Shown here: one piece after another, positions 1-7,214 of the stretch | How positions within the stretch are numbered: position 1 is the stretch's first letter | Layout: the number at the start of each line of letters is the position of its first letter | Source: Streptomyces antibioticus | GTDB lineage: Bacteria > Actinomycetota > Actinomycetes > Streptomycetales > Streptomycetaceae | Direction of reading: 5' to 3' | NCBI RefSeq assembly: GCF_001514065.1 | Contig: NZ_KQ948429.1 | Coordinates: forward strand, 372,001-436,000 | DNA: 64,000 nucleotides | The notes under the pieces: model-generated | Seen by the model: the letters and a program-made list of their open reading frames with translations, nothing else | Told to the model about the DNA's origin: nothing | The model's database searches: none | Made by a program: the position numbers and the translations under genes

Positions 1-1269
1 GGCCGCAAGCGGCTGTTCCTCATCGGCATCGGCGGCTTCACCCTCGCCTCCGCGCTGTGCGGCCTCGCCGCAAACCCGGAGATGCTGGTGGCTTCCCGGT
101 TCCTGCAGGGCGGCATGGCGGCGCTGATGGTGCCGCAGGTGCTGTCGATCGTGCACGCGACGTTCCCGGCGGAGGAGCGCGGCAAGGTCTTCGGCCTGTT
201 CGGCGCGATCGTGGGGCTGGGCGCGGTGTCCGGCCCGCTGCTCGGCGCGCTGCTGACGCAGTGGAACCTCTTCGGTCTGGAATGGCGCCCGATCTTCCTC
301 ATCAACCTCCCGGTCGGCATCGCGGGCCTGATCCTCGGCAGCCGCTACATCACCGAGTCCAAGGCCCCGCGCGCCCTGAAGCTCGACCTGGTCGGCGTCG
401 CCCTGGTGACCCTGGGCCTGCTCATGCTGCTCTACCCGCTGACCCGCGGCCGTGAGCTGGGCTGGCCGCTGTGGGGGTACCTGTCGATGGCCGGCTCGCT
501 CGTCGTCCTCGCCGCGCTGGTGACGTACGAGAAGCGCAAGACGGCCCGCGACGGCTCCCCGCTCGTCGAGCTGTCCCTGTTCCGGGTGAAGAGCTTCGCC
601 GCGGGCGTCGCCGTCCAGACCGTCTTCGGTATCGGTCTCGGCATCTTCTTCCTGGTGTGGACGCTGTACATGCAGGTCGGACTGGGCTGGCGGCCGCTCA
701 AGGCGGGCCTGACCGGAGTGCCGTTCTCGATCGCCGTCTCCACGGCGGCGGGCCTGTCGGTGCAGAAGCTGGTCCCGCGCGTGGGAGGCCGTACGGTCCT
801 GCAGTCCGGAGCGCTGACCATGGTCGCGGGCGTCCTGCTCTACCTCTGGGAGGCCGGCCGGTACGGCACCGCCATCGCCCCCTGGCAGATGGCCCTCCCG
901 CTGATCGTGATGGGCCTCGGCATGGGCCTGATCTTCGCCCCGCTGACGGACATGGTGCTGTCGGGCGTACCGCGCGAGCACGCGGGCTCGGCGTCCGGCC
1001 TCATCAACACCGTGCAGCAGATGGGCAACGCGCTCGGGCTCGGCCTGGTCTCGGTCGTCTTCTTCAACGAGATCCCCGACGTGCTGCGCAGCGAGCAGGT
1101 GGGCCCGGTCTTCGTGGACGCCTTCCAGCATGCGCTGGGGTGGGTCGCGGCGATCATGGCCCTGATCTTCCTGCTGATGTTCGCGCTGCCCAAGCGGGGG
1201 GCGCAGCATCTGGAAGGGGCGGGGGAGGAGGCGGCGAGCACGGGCGAGAAGGAGCCGGAGCTCGTCTGA
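1..1269 (+). CDS. MFS drug exporter, DHA2/EmrB-type (5' truncated)
   Basis: The reading frame is open from base 1, so the gene starts before the window; about 422 residues remain. The first visible residues, GRKRLFLIG, match the loop 2-3 motif A of major facilitator proteins. About eleven hydrophobic helices follow. Motif-C-like glycine-rich text (GAIVGLGAVSGPLLGALLTQ) near residue 70 is typical of drug:H+ antiporters. The helix-rich C-terminal half without a large soluble domain and the late NTVQQMGNALGLGLV segment fit the 14-helix DHA2 (EmrB/QacA) group. The likely role is proton-driven export of a toxic small molecule across the cell membrane; the substrate cannot be inferred. A strong hairpin terminator follows, so it is not cotranscribed with the fructose operon. 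Confidence 0.85.
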   Translation, partial: GRKRLFLIGIGGFTLASALCGLAANPEMLVASRFLQGGMAALMVPQVLSIVHATFPAEERGKVFGLFGAIVGLGAVSGPLLGALLTQWNLFGLEWRPIFLINLPVGIAGLILGSRYITESKAPRALKLDLVGVALVTLGLLMLLYPLTRGRELGWPLWGYLSMAGSLVVLAALVTYEKRKTARDGSPLVELSLFRVKSFAAGVAVQTVFGIGLGIFFLVWTLYMQVGLGWRPLKAGLTGVPFSIAVSTAAGLSVQKLVPRVGGRTVLQSGALTMVAGVLLYLWEAGRYGTAIAPWQMALPLIVMGLGMGLIFAPLTDMVLSGVPREHAGSASGLINTVQQMGNALGLGLVSVVFFNEIPDVLRSEQVGPVFVDAFQHALGWVAAIMALIFLLMFALPKRGAQHLEGAGEEAASTGEKEPELV

Positions 1270-1285
1270 CCCGAGCAGGTGGAGA

Positions 1286-1317
1286 AAGGCCCGGCGCGCT
1301 TGTTCGCGCCGGGCCTT
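1286..1317 (+). terminator. Intrinsic-type terminator after MFS gene
   Basis: A perfect 13-bp inverted repeat (1286-1298 pairs with 1305-1317, AAGGCCCGGCGCG arm) with a 6-nt loop lies 16 bp after the MFS stop codon. Confidence 0.85.
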
Positions 1318-1346
1318 CCGCATGCTTTCACCGGGGCCGGAAGTCC

Positions 1347-1371
1347 GTTCATGCCCGAATCAGGCCTGAAC
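1347..1371. promoter_or_regulatory. Candidate operator upstream of fruR
   Basis: Imperfect inverted repeat: arms GTTCATGCC (1347-1355) and GGCCTGAAC (1363-1371), one mismatch, 7-nt spacer. It sits directly upstream of the predicted -35 box of the fru operon, a position fitting a repressor or activator site. FruR binding is inference. Confidence 0.4.
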
Positions 1372-1374
1372 CTG

Positions 1375-1403
1375 TTTACTTTCCCGAAATCCGGGCGTAG
1401 CCT
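1375..1403 (+). promoter_or_regulatory. Candidate fruRKA promoter
   Basis: TTTACT (1375-1380), 17 nt spacer, TAGCCT (1398-1403). The -10 fits TANNNT and the -35 is weak. It would give a leader of about 115 nt containing the 22-bp repeats before fruR. Confidence 0.4.
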
Positions 1404-1433
1404 CCCAGCGAAACCACAAGTTCGGGCACTGGT

Positions 1434-1529
1434 CGGACACGGCCGGACATGACGCCGGACACCAAGCCGGACACGGCCGGACACCAAGCCGGACACGGCC
1501 GGACATCGAGTCGGAGGCGAGCGGACATG
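1434..1529. repeat. 22-bp-period CGGACA repeat array in the fruR leader
   Basis: Nine CGGA(CA/GG) units start at 1434, 1444, 1456, 1468, 1478, 1490, 1500, 1512 and 1522, with spacing alternating strictly between 10 and 12 bp from start to start. The dimeric 22-bp unit (CGGACACCAAGC followed by CGGACACGGC) is perfect twice at 1456-1499. The last two units run over the Shine-Dalgarno and the ATG of fruR. Confidence 0.8.
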
Positions 1530-2288
1530 TACGCACCGGAGCGGCAGCAGGAGATCCTCCGGCTCGCGCGTGACGGCGGGCGAGTGGACGTGGTGTCGCT
1601 GGCCGAGGAGTTCCAGGTCACCGCGGAGACGATCCGCCGGGACCTCAAGGCCCTCGACCGCGCCGGCCTGCTGCGCCGGGTGCACGGCGGTGCCATCCCG
1701 GCCGGGCGCCTCGACTTCGAGCCGGACCTCGCCGAGCGCGAGACGACAGCGGCCGACGAGAAGGACCACATCGCCAAGGCGGCCGTCGCCGAACTGCCGA
1801 CCGAGGGCACCCTGATCCTCGACGCCGGCACCACGGTCGCCCGCCTGGCCGGCGCCATCCCGCTGGAGGCCGCGCTCACCGTCGTCACGCACAGCCTGCC
1901 GATCGCGGCCCGCCTCGCGGACCACCCCGGCATCCAGCTCCACCTCGTCGGAGGGCGCGTACGACACCGCACGCGCGCCGCCGTCGACGCCTGGGCGCTC
2001 CGCGCGTACGGCGAGATCCGGGCCGATGTCCTCTTTGTGGCGGCCAACGGCTTCTCCGCCGACCATGGCCTGACCACCCCCGACCTCGCCGAGGCCGCGG
2101 TGAAGCGCGCGGCGATCGCCGCCGCCCGCCGGGTCGTGCTGCTCGCCGACTCCTCCAAGCACGGCCAGGAGCACTTCGCCCGCTTCGGCGACCTGAGCGA
2201 CGTGGACCTGCTGATCACCGACAGCGGGCTGAGCCCCGAAGACGCCACCGCCATCGAGCGCGGCGGCACGGAAGTAGTGCGCGCATGA
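1527..2288 (+). CDS. fruR: DeoR-family repressor of the fructose operon
   Basis: This 253-residue protein has an N-terminal DeoR winged helix-turn-helix (residues 1-57, MYAPERQQEIL... then VTAETIRRDLKALDRAGLLRRVHGGA, given here in parts) and a C-terminal DeoRC sugar-phosphate-sensing domain (about 75-230, with TLILDAGTT and TVVTHSLPIA). The start at 1527 is chosen because GGAGG (1513-1517) precedes it by 9 nt and the length is normal for the family. An upstream in-frame ATG at 1449 would only translate the DNA repeat array. It overlaps fruK by 4 bp (ATGA), so it is translationally coupled to it. By family precedent it represses fruKA and is released by fructose-1-phosphate or a related sugar phosphate; that is inference from context. 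Confidence 0.88.
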   Translation: MYAPERQQEILRLARDGGRVDVVSLAEEFQVTAETIRRDLKALDRAGLLRRVHGGAIPAGRLDFEPDLAERETTAADEKDHIAKAAVAELPTEGTLILDAGTTVARLAGAIPLEAALTVVTHSLPIAARLADHPGIQLHLVGGRVRHRTRAAVDAWALRAYGEIRADVLFVAANGFSADHGLTTPDLAEAAVKRAAIAAARRVVLLADSSKHGQEHFARFGDLSDVDLLITDSGLSPEDATAIERGGTEVVRA

Positions 2289-3232
2289 TCCTCACCGTCA
2301 CCCCGAACCCGTCCCTGGACCGCACCTACGAGGTTCCCGCACTGGAGCGCGGCGAGGTCATCCGCGCCACCGGCGAGCGCATGGACCCGGGCGGCAAGGG
2401 CGTGAACGTCTCGCGCGCCGTGGCGGCCGCCGGACGGCGCACGGTCGCGGTCCTGCCCCTGGGTGGTGCGCCGGGGGCGCTCGTGGCGGATCTGCTCGAC
2501 GCGCAGGGCATCGAGGTCGCGCCGGTCCCCGTCGCGGGCGCCACCCGCTCCAACATCGCGCTGGCCGAGTCCGACGGCGTGCTGACGAAGATCAACGCGC
2601 CGGGTCCCGAGCTGTCGGCCGAGGAGCAGGAGCTGCTCCTGGAGACGGTGCGGGCGCAGTCGCGGGACGCGGACTGGATCGCGTGCTGCGGGAGCCTGCC
2701 GCGGGGGCTCGCGCCGTCGTGGTACGCCGATGTCGTCGCGCGGGCGCACGCCGGGGGCGCACGCATCGCGCTGGACACCTCGGGGCGTGCGCTCCTGGAG
2801 GCGCTGCGCGAACGCCCCGACGTGGTGAAGCCGAACGCCGAGGAGCTCGCGGAAGCCGTCGGGCGCCCCCTGTCCACGGTGGGCGACGCCGTGAAGGCGG
2901 CCGAGGAGTTGCGCGAGATGGGCGCACGCGCCGTGCTCGCGAGCCTCGGCGCCGACGGGCAACTCCTCGTGGACGGCTCCGGCACCTGGTTCGCGAGCGC
3001 CCGCGTGGACGTCGTCCGCAGCAACGTGGGCGCCGGCGACTCCTCCCTCGCCGGCTTCCTCATCGCCGGCGGCAGCGGCCCGGAGGCCCTCGCCTCGGCG
3101 GTGGCCCACGGCGCCGCCGCCGTACAACTCCCCGGCAGCGTCATGCCGACCCCGTCCGACCTGGACCCGGCCGCCGTGACCGTGACGGCGGAGGTACCGG
3201 CGGACCGCGCACTGAAGGAGCCGGTGTCATGA
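2285..3232 (+). CDS. fruK: 1-phosphofructokinase
   Basis: 315 residues, PfkB/ribokinase fold. The N-terminus MILTVTPNPSLDRTYEV and the GGKGVNVSRA segment (about residue 38) are typical of 1-phosphofructokinase/tagatose-6-P kinase. The C-terminal signature NVGAGDSSLAGFL (about 248-260) contains the catalytic Asp and anion hole. It phosphorylates fructose-1-phosphate, made by FruA during uptake, to fructose-1,6-bisphosphate using ATP in the cytoplasm, feeding glycolysis. It starts within the fruR stop codon (ATGA). Its own stop overlaps another ATGA preceded by GAAGGAG, where a downstream start would be expected, but fruA begins about 360 bp later. Confidence 0.95.
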   Translation: MILTVTPNPSLDRTYEVPALERGEVIRATGERMDPGGKGVNVSRAVAAAGRRTVAVLPLGGAPGALVADLLDAQGIEVAPVPVAGATRSNIALAESDGVLTKINAPGPELSAEEQELLLETVRAQSRDADWIACCGSLPRGLAPSWYADVVARAHAGGARIALDTSGRALLEALRERPDVVKPNAEELAEAVGRPLSTVGDAVKAAEELREMGARAVLASLGADGQLLVDGSGTWFASARVDVVRSNVGAGDSSLAGFLIAGGSGPEALASAVAHGAAAVQLPGSVMPTPSDLDPAAVTVTAEVPADRALKEPVS

Positions 3233-3593
3233 CGAACCGCTTCGCTCGTACGACGGTGAGGGCGCCGGAGGCACGCGACTTCGCCTCCGCCTCCACGGCG
3301 CTGAGGGCGCCCGGCCCGGATCGCTCGGCGCCGTCCACGCCCCCCGCCCTCCCCAGTGGACCGGCCATGAAGTGGCGAGGCTCCCCCTTACTCGTCGCGG
3401 CCTGCGGGCGACAGGGCCACCTGAGCCGCCCTGCCGCCCGGTGGGGGCGAGGTTTCCCCGGCCCCGCCCCCACCACCCCCGAGTTCACCTCCGAACTCAC
3501 CCCTATGACCCCCCATTGCACCCCCGTCCCCACTTCTGTCCCCGCCCCCGCCCACTCCACTCCCCGGGCGATACGCGTGCGAAGGAGCCCGCG
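3233..3593 (+). other. Unusual 361-bp spacer inside the fru operon
   Basis: No recognised gene. The spacer is bracketed by a direct repeat GAAGGAGCC (3214-3222 and 3581-3589), each copy acting as a Shine-Dalgarno before an ATGA. The right third (about 3463-3565) is a strikingly C-rich, G-poor tract with CACCCCC/GCCCCCGCCC runs. An open frame of 122 codons runs 3229-3597 but has no recognisable domain and is low complexity. Confidence 0.6.
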
Positions 3594-5771
3594 ATGAGCG
3601 ACATGATCACCGCGGACCTGGTCGATCTCGACCTGTCCGCCGACACCAAGGAAGCGGCGGCACGTGCCCTCGCCGAGCGCATGGTGGCCCTGGGCCGGGT
3701 GAACGACCTGGACGGCTTCCTCGCCGACGTGGCCGCCCGCGAGGCTCAGATGCCGACCGGCCTCGACGGCGGCATCGGCATCCCGCACTGCCGCAGCGCC
3801 CACGTCACCGAGCCGACGCTCGCCTTCGGACGCAGCGCCGCCGGGATCGACTTCGGCGCGGCGGACGGCCCCGCCGACCTGATCTTCCTCATCGCCGCGC
3901 CGGCCGGCGCCGACGACGCCCATCTGACGATCCTGTCGTCGCTGGCGCGGCAGCTGATGAACGCGGAGTTCACCGACGCACTGCGCGCGGCGGGCGACGC
4001 GGCGGCTGCGGCGGCGCTCATTCGCGGGGACGCGCCGGAGGCGGACGCGTCGGGCGCCTCTGCGGGTGCGCCGGCGGGCGCTTCTGCGGGTGGTCCTGCG
4101 GGCGCCTCTGCGGGTGGCCCGGCGGGTGCCCCTTCCAGCTCCGTGGCGGTGTCGGCGGCGGCCTCCGCCGACACCGCCACGGGAACCGTGGCCCCGGCGC
4201 CGGACGGCGCGACCGCTCCGGCGCCGGGCGCCACGGACGCGAGCGGGGCGGACGCCGCCGACGCGCGCCCCTTCCGTATCGTCGCCGTCACCTCCTGCCC
4301 GACCGGCATCGCCCACACCTATATGGCGGCCGAGTCCCTGGAGAACGCGGGCCGTGAGGCAGGCGTCGAACTCGTCGTCGAGACGCAGGGCTCGGCGGGC
4401 TTCACCCGGCTCGACCCGGCCGTCATCGAGGCGGCGGACGGCGTGATCTTCGCCCACGACGTCCCCGTACGCGACAAGGACCGCTTCTCCGGCAAGCCGA
4501 CCGTCGACGTCGGCGTGAAGGCGGGCATCAACCGCCCCGCCGAGCTCATCACCGAGGTGCGCGGCAAGGCGGCGCGCGGTGAGGTCACGGGCGCCGCCGG
4601 GACCGGCTCCACGCCGGTCGAGCGCGCGGGCGACGCCGGCGACAGCTACGGCACCAGGCTCCGCAAGTGGCTGATGACCGGCGTGAGCTACATGGTCCCG
4701 TTCGTCGCGGCCGGCGGTCTGCTGATCGCCCTCGGCTTCGCGATCGGCGGCTACCAGATCAACGAGGCCAAGCCGGTCATGGACCACTTCGACTGGGGCC
4801 AGGTCGACAGCTGGGGCGCCCTGCTCTTCCAGATCGGCGGCGTCGCCTTCGGCTTCCTGATCCCCGTCCTCGCCGGCTACATCGCCTACGGCATGGCCGA
4901 CCGTCCCGGCCTCGTGCCCGGCTTCGTCGGCGGCATGATCTCCGTCAACATCGCGGCCGGCTTCCTCGGTGGCCTGGTCGCCGGTCTGCTGGCCGGTGGC
5001 GTCGTCCTCGCCATCCAGAAGATCAAGATCCCACCGGTGCTGCGCGGCATCATGCCGGTGGTGGTGATCCCGCTGATCTCGTCGATCGTCGTCGGCTTCC
5101 TGATGTTCATCGTGATCGGCAAGCCGATCGCCAACGCCCAGGAGGCCATGACCGACTGGCTCAACGGCCTCTCCGGGACCAACGCCATCCTCCTCGGCAT
5201 CCTCCTCGGCCTGATGATGTGCTTCGACCTGGGCGGCCCGGTCAACAAGGTCGCCTACGCCTTCGCCACCGCCGGCATCGCCGTACAGGACCCGAGCGAC
5301 TCGGCGATGAAGGTCATGGCCGCCGTGATGGCCGCCGGCATGGTGCCCCCGCTGGGCATGGCCCTCGCCACCACCGTCCGCAAGAAGCTGTTCACCGAGA
5401 CCGAGCGCGAGAACGGCAAGGCGGCCTGGGTCCTCGGCGCCTCCTTCATCTCCGAGGGCGCCATCCCGTTCGCCGCGGCCGACCCGCTGCGCGTCATCCC
5501 CGCCTCCATGGCGGGCGGCGCGGTCACCGGGGCGCTGACCATGGCCTTCGGCTCCACCCTGCGCGCTCCGCACGGCGGCATCTGGGTCACCTTCCTCATC
5601 GGCAAGCCGTTCCTGTACCTGCTGGCCATCGCGGTCGGTACAGCCGTCACGGCGGGCCTGGTGATCCTCCTCAAGGGCCTGCGCAAGACGGCCCCGGGAA
5701 GCGCTGCTCCCGCCTCCGACGACCCCGCGTCCGCTCCGGCGGCCGAGCAGAAGCAGCCGGTGGCGGCGTAA
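3594..5771 (+). CDS. fruA: PTS fructose transporter, EIIABC fusion
   Basis: 725 residues containing the three domains of a fructose permease. EIIA comprises residues 1-145 with the phosphorylated His65 in GIPHCRSAH. A Gly/Ala/Pro-rich linker covers 150-222. EIIB spans about 226-325 with phosphocysteine Cys235 in TSCPTGIAHTYMAAE. The membrane EIIC domain spans about 350-700, with ten or so helices and a SFISEGAIPFAA-type loop. It imports fructose and phosphorylates it at C1, receiving phosphate from HPr. The start at 3594 is set by GAAGGAG at 3581-3587. A 17-bp hairpin terminator follows. HPr and EI are not in this window. The linker carries three 8-residue repeats. Confidence 0.95.
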   Translation: MSDMITADLVDLDLSADTKEAAARALAERMVALGRVNDLDGFLADVAAREAQMPTGLDGGIGIPHCRSAHVTEPTLAFGRSAAGIDFGAADGPADLIFLIAAPAGADDAHLTILSSLARQLMNAEFTDALRAAGDAAAAAALIRGDAPEADASGASAGAPAGASAGGPAGASAGGPAGAPSSSVAVSAAASADTATGTVAPAPDGATAPAPGATDASGADAADARPFRIVAVTSCPTGIAHTYMAAESLENAGREAGVELVVETQGSAGFTRLDPAVIEAADGVIFAHDVPVRDKDRFSGKPTVDVGVKAGINRPAELITEVRGKAARGEVTGAAGTGSTPVERAGDAGDSYGTRLRKWLMTGVSYMVPFVAAGGLLIALGFAIGGYQINEAKPVMDHFDWGQVDSWGALLFQIGGVAFGFLIPVLAGYIAYGMADRPGLVPGFVGGMISVNIAAGFLGGLVAGLLAGGVVLAIQKIKIPPVLRGIMPVVVIPLISSIVVGFLMFIVIGKPIANAQEAMTDWLNGLSGTNAILLGILLGLMMCFDLGGPVNKVAYAFATAGIAVQDPSDSAMKVMAAVMAAGMVPPLGMALATTVRKKLFTETERENGKAAWVLGASFISEGAIPFAAADPLRVIPASMAGGAVTGALTMAFGSTLRAPHGGIWVTFLIGKPFLYLLAIAVGTAVTAGLVILLKGLRKTAPGSAAPASDDPASAPAAEQKQPVAA
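4053..4124 (+). repeat. Three 24-bp tandem repeats in the FruA linker
   Basis: Encodes GASAGAPA, GASAGGPA, GASAGGPA (FruA residues 154-177) between EIIA and EIIB. Likely a flexible tether that can vary in copy number. Confidence 0.8.
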
Positions 5772-5791
5772 CGGAGGCATCGGTACTCACG

Positions 5792-5835
5792 GCGGTCGGC
5801 CGCAGCCCTGGCGGGACGGGGCTGCGGCCGACCGC
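5792..5835 (+). terminator. Terminator of the fru operon
   Basis: Perfect 17-bp stem (5792-5808 with 5819-5835), 10-nt loop, followed shortly by TTTC; 20 bp past the fruA stop. Confidence 0.9.
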
Positions 5836-5910
5836 AGCCGTTTCTACGCCCCGCCGCATGTCCCTTTGGGCCGCTGTGAGTTGTTCACGGCACCTGCGAG
5901 ATACGTCACG

Positions 5911-5932
5911 GTCCGGGACCAAAGTCCCGGAC
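5911..5932. promoter_or_regulatory. DosR/DevR-like palindrome
   Basis: GTCCGGGAC-CAAA-GTCCCGGAC, a perfect 9-bp inverted repeat. Its core GGGACCAAAGTCCC differs at one base from the mycobacterial DosR core GGGACTWWAGTCCC (consensus quoted from memory). It ends 20 bp before the start of the small membrane protein gene at 5953, where it would cover the -35 region. Confidence 0.55.
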
Positions 5933-5952
5933 TGTGGTGTCTACTGGGGCGC

Positions 5953-6204
5953 ATGCCTGAGCACGTCTCGATCTACCAGCTGACGGGCATGGCCGTCCTC
6001 GCCCTGGCGACCGTCGTCTGGGCGATCGGCCTGACCCGAGTCCTGCGGCGCGGTCGCGCGGCCGCCCTGTGGGGGCCCGCCAACGCCCTCCAGGGCCTTC
6101 CGTACCAGCGGCAGGCCGGCCCCGACCTGGAGGCCGTCCAGCTGACCCCGGCGGAACGGGACGCCTTCGCGGGCCTGGTACGACAGCTCAGCGACGGCCG
6201 CTGA
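5953..6204 (+). CDS. Small single-pass membrane protein, unknown function
   Basis: 83 residues. One N-terminal membrane helix (about residues 9-28, LTGMAVLALATVVWAIGLT) is followed by basic RVLRRGR and a short cytoplasmic tail with a TPAERDAFAGLVRQLSDGR helix. No family is recognised. The ATG at 5953 is preferred because a frame upstream of it would cross the palindrome at 5911-5932; no strong Shine-Dalgarno is visible, so translation may be leaderless or weak. It is convergent with the DUF6227-like gene. The DosR-like box in its promoter position suggests induction under low oxygen or nitric oxide, by analogy only. Confidence 0.65.
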   Translation: MPEHVSIYQLTGMAVLALATVVWAIGLTRVLRRGRAAALWGPANALQGLPYQRQAGPDLEAVQLTPAERDAFAGLVRQLSDGR

Positions 6205-6233
6205 CGCCCGAGCGATCGTCACGCCGGCGCGCG

Positions 6234-6980
6234 TCACGAGACGCGCGCTGCCCGCCGCTCCATCGCGTCCCGCGCGGCGTCCTCGGAGACGTACACCTCG
6301 CACATGTGCCGCCCGTCGGGCGTGGCCGTGTGCTCGACCTCCCACAGGGAGACCTCCTCGCCGTCGCGCAGCAGGAACGCGTGCTCGTAGAGCGAGAAGC
6401 ACAGCCCGATACGCCCCGCGCGGCACGGCCGTCCGAACGCCTGCGTGATCTGGTGCGCGAACGCGTTCGCCAGCAGCGCCGCCGTCTCCGCGCCCGGCCG
6501 GTCCGGGTTCTCCGCGCGGCGCAGGAGCCGGCGCGCGTGGTCCGCGGAGTCGTCGGGCACGTACGCGTGCCGGGGCACCGGGATCGGCGACAGCTGCACC
6601 GTCACCGGAAGCTCAAAGTCGGGAGTGTCCGCGGGCAACGGCAGCCGGGCCGTGGCGGCGCGCAGCTCCTCCTCGTCGACGTACACCTCGTGCTGCGGCT
6701 CGCTGCCCGGCGCGGTGTTGTGGACGAGCTCCCACAGCGTGAGCGCGGAACCGTCGGCGAGCAGCCAGGCGTGGCGGTACGTCTCCCGGTGCAGCCCCGC
6801 GCTGTGGTGCGCGGAGTGCAGCGAGTTGTCGTGCGCCAGCGCGCAGTCGAGGCGCTGTATCACCTCGTCGGGCAGCTCGAAGGAGTTCAGCGCACGGCCG
6901 AGGAGCCGCGCGAGATGCTCCTCCGGAGACTCGGGCGACTCGCGTGGCTCGTACGCTGCCGTCTCGTACGGAACGCTCAA
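6234..6980 (-). CDS. DUF6227-like protein, unknown function
   Basis: 248 residues, soluble, acidic. It contains two related halves: LHRETYRHAWLLADGSALTLWELVH (in parts, about residues 65-90) and SLYEHAFLLRDGEEVSLWEVEH (about 195-217), each followed by a ...EVYV(D/S)E strand, implying an internal duplication. I associate this with the Streptomyces DUF6227 family from memory. The start is TTG at 6980 with GGGAG about 7 nt upstream. The duplicated 'H-A-x-LL-x-DG-x-x-x-x-LWE' unit is visible directly; function is unknown. A hairpin-rich region upstream separates it from the L,D-transpeptidase gene. Confidence 0.75.
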   Translation of the reverse strand: MSVPYETAAYEPRESPESPEEHLARLLGRALNSFELPDEVIQRLDCALAHDNSLHSAHHSAGLHRETYRHAWLLADGSALTLWELVHNTAPGSEPQHEVYVDEEELRAATARLPLPADTPDFELPVTVQLSPIPVPRHAYVPDDSADHARRLLRRAENPDRPGAETAALLANAFAHQITQAFGRPCRAGRIGLCFSLYEHAFLLRDGEEVSLWEVEHTATPDGRHMCEVYVSEDAARDAMERRAARVS

Positions 6981-7031
6981 GGTTTCTCCCGGCGTTGCTG
7001 CATGTCACCTTGTGGGTGCATACCGTAGCCC

Positions 7032-7060
7032 CTCGGTCGGACATCATGTCCGGGAACCGA
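7032..7060. promoter_or_regulatory. Palindrome upstream of the DUF6227-like gene
   Basis: CGGACAT-C-ATGTCCG (7038-7052), flanked by CTCGGT (7032-7037) and ACCGAG (7055-7060) that extend the pairing. It lies 52-80 bp upstream of the TTG start, so it is a candidate operator. Confidence 0.4.
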
Positions 7061-7084
7061 GAAAACGTGCGCACGGAAAACGCC

Positions 7085-7115
7085 CGGGCCGCGTGAGAAG
7101 TTCCCACGCGGCCCG
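7085..7115. terminator. Hairpin, possible terminator
   Basis: Perfect 11-bp stem (7085-7095 with 7105-7115), 9-nt loop. It lies downstream of the L,D-transpeptidase gene and a second hairpin. Confidence 0.55.
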
Positions 7116-7171
7116 AAGATCCGTCAAAAACAGCCGGTCAGAAGGCACTTGGCGTGCAGCGGCAGCCGGAC

Positions 7172-7204
7172 GGCGCACGGGCGCCCGAGGGGCGCCCGTG
7201 CGCC
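7172..7204 (-). terminator. Terminator of the L,D-transpeptidase gene
   Basis: 14-bp perfect stem (7172-7185 with 7191-7204) starting 11 bp after the stop codon on the minus strand. Confidence 0.8.
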
Positions 7205-7214
7205 TCACCGGCTC

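Noticed and set aside
1449-1526. Upstream ATG extension of fruR
   Set aside because: It would translate the repeat array; the Shine-Dalgarno and family length favour 1527.
3229-3597. 122-codon frame between fruK and fruA as a gene
   Set aside because: It has a good ribosome site but no family and a low-complexity, Pro/Thr-rich composition; kept only as an observation about the spacer.
3141-5780. 879-codon frame antisense to fruA
   Set aside because: His/Asp/Gly/Arg-rich shadow of fruA in the opposite frame, no domain.
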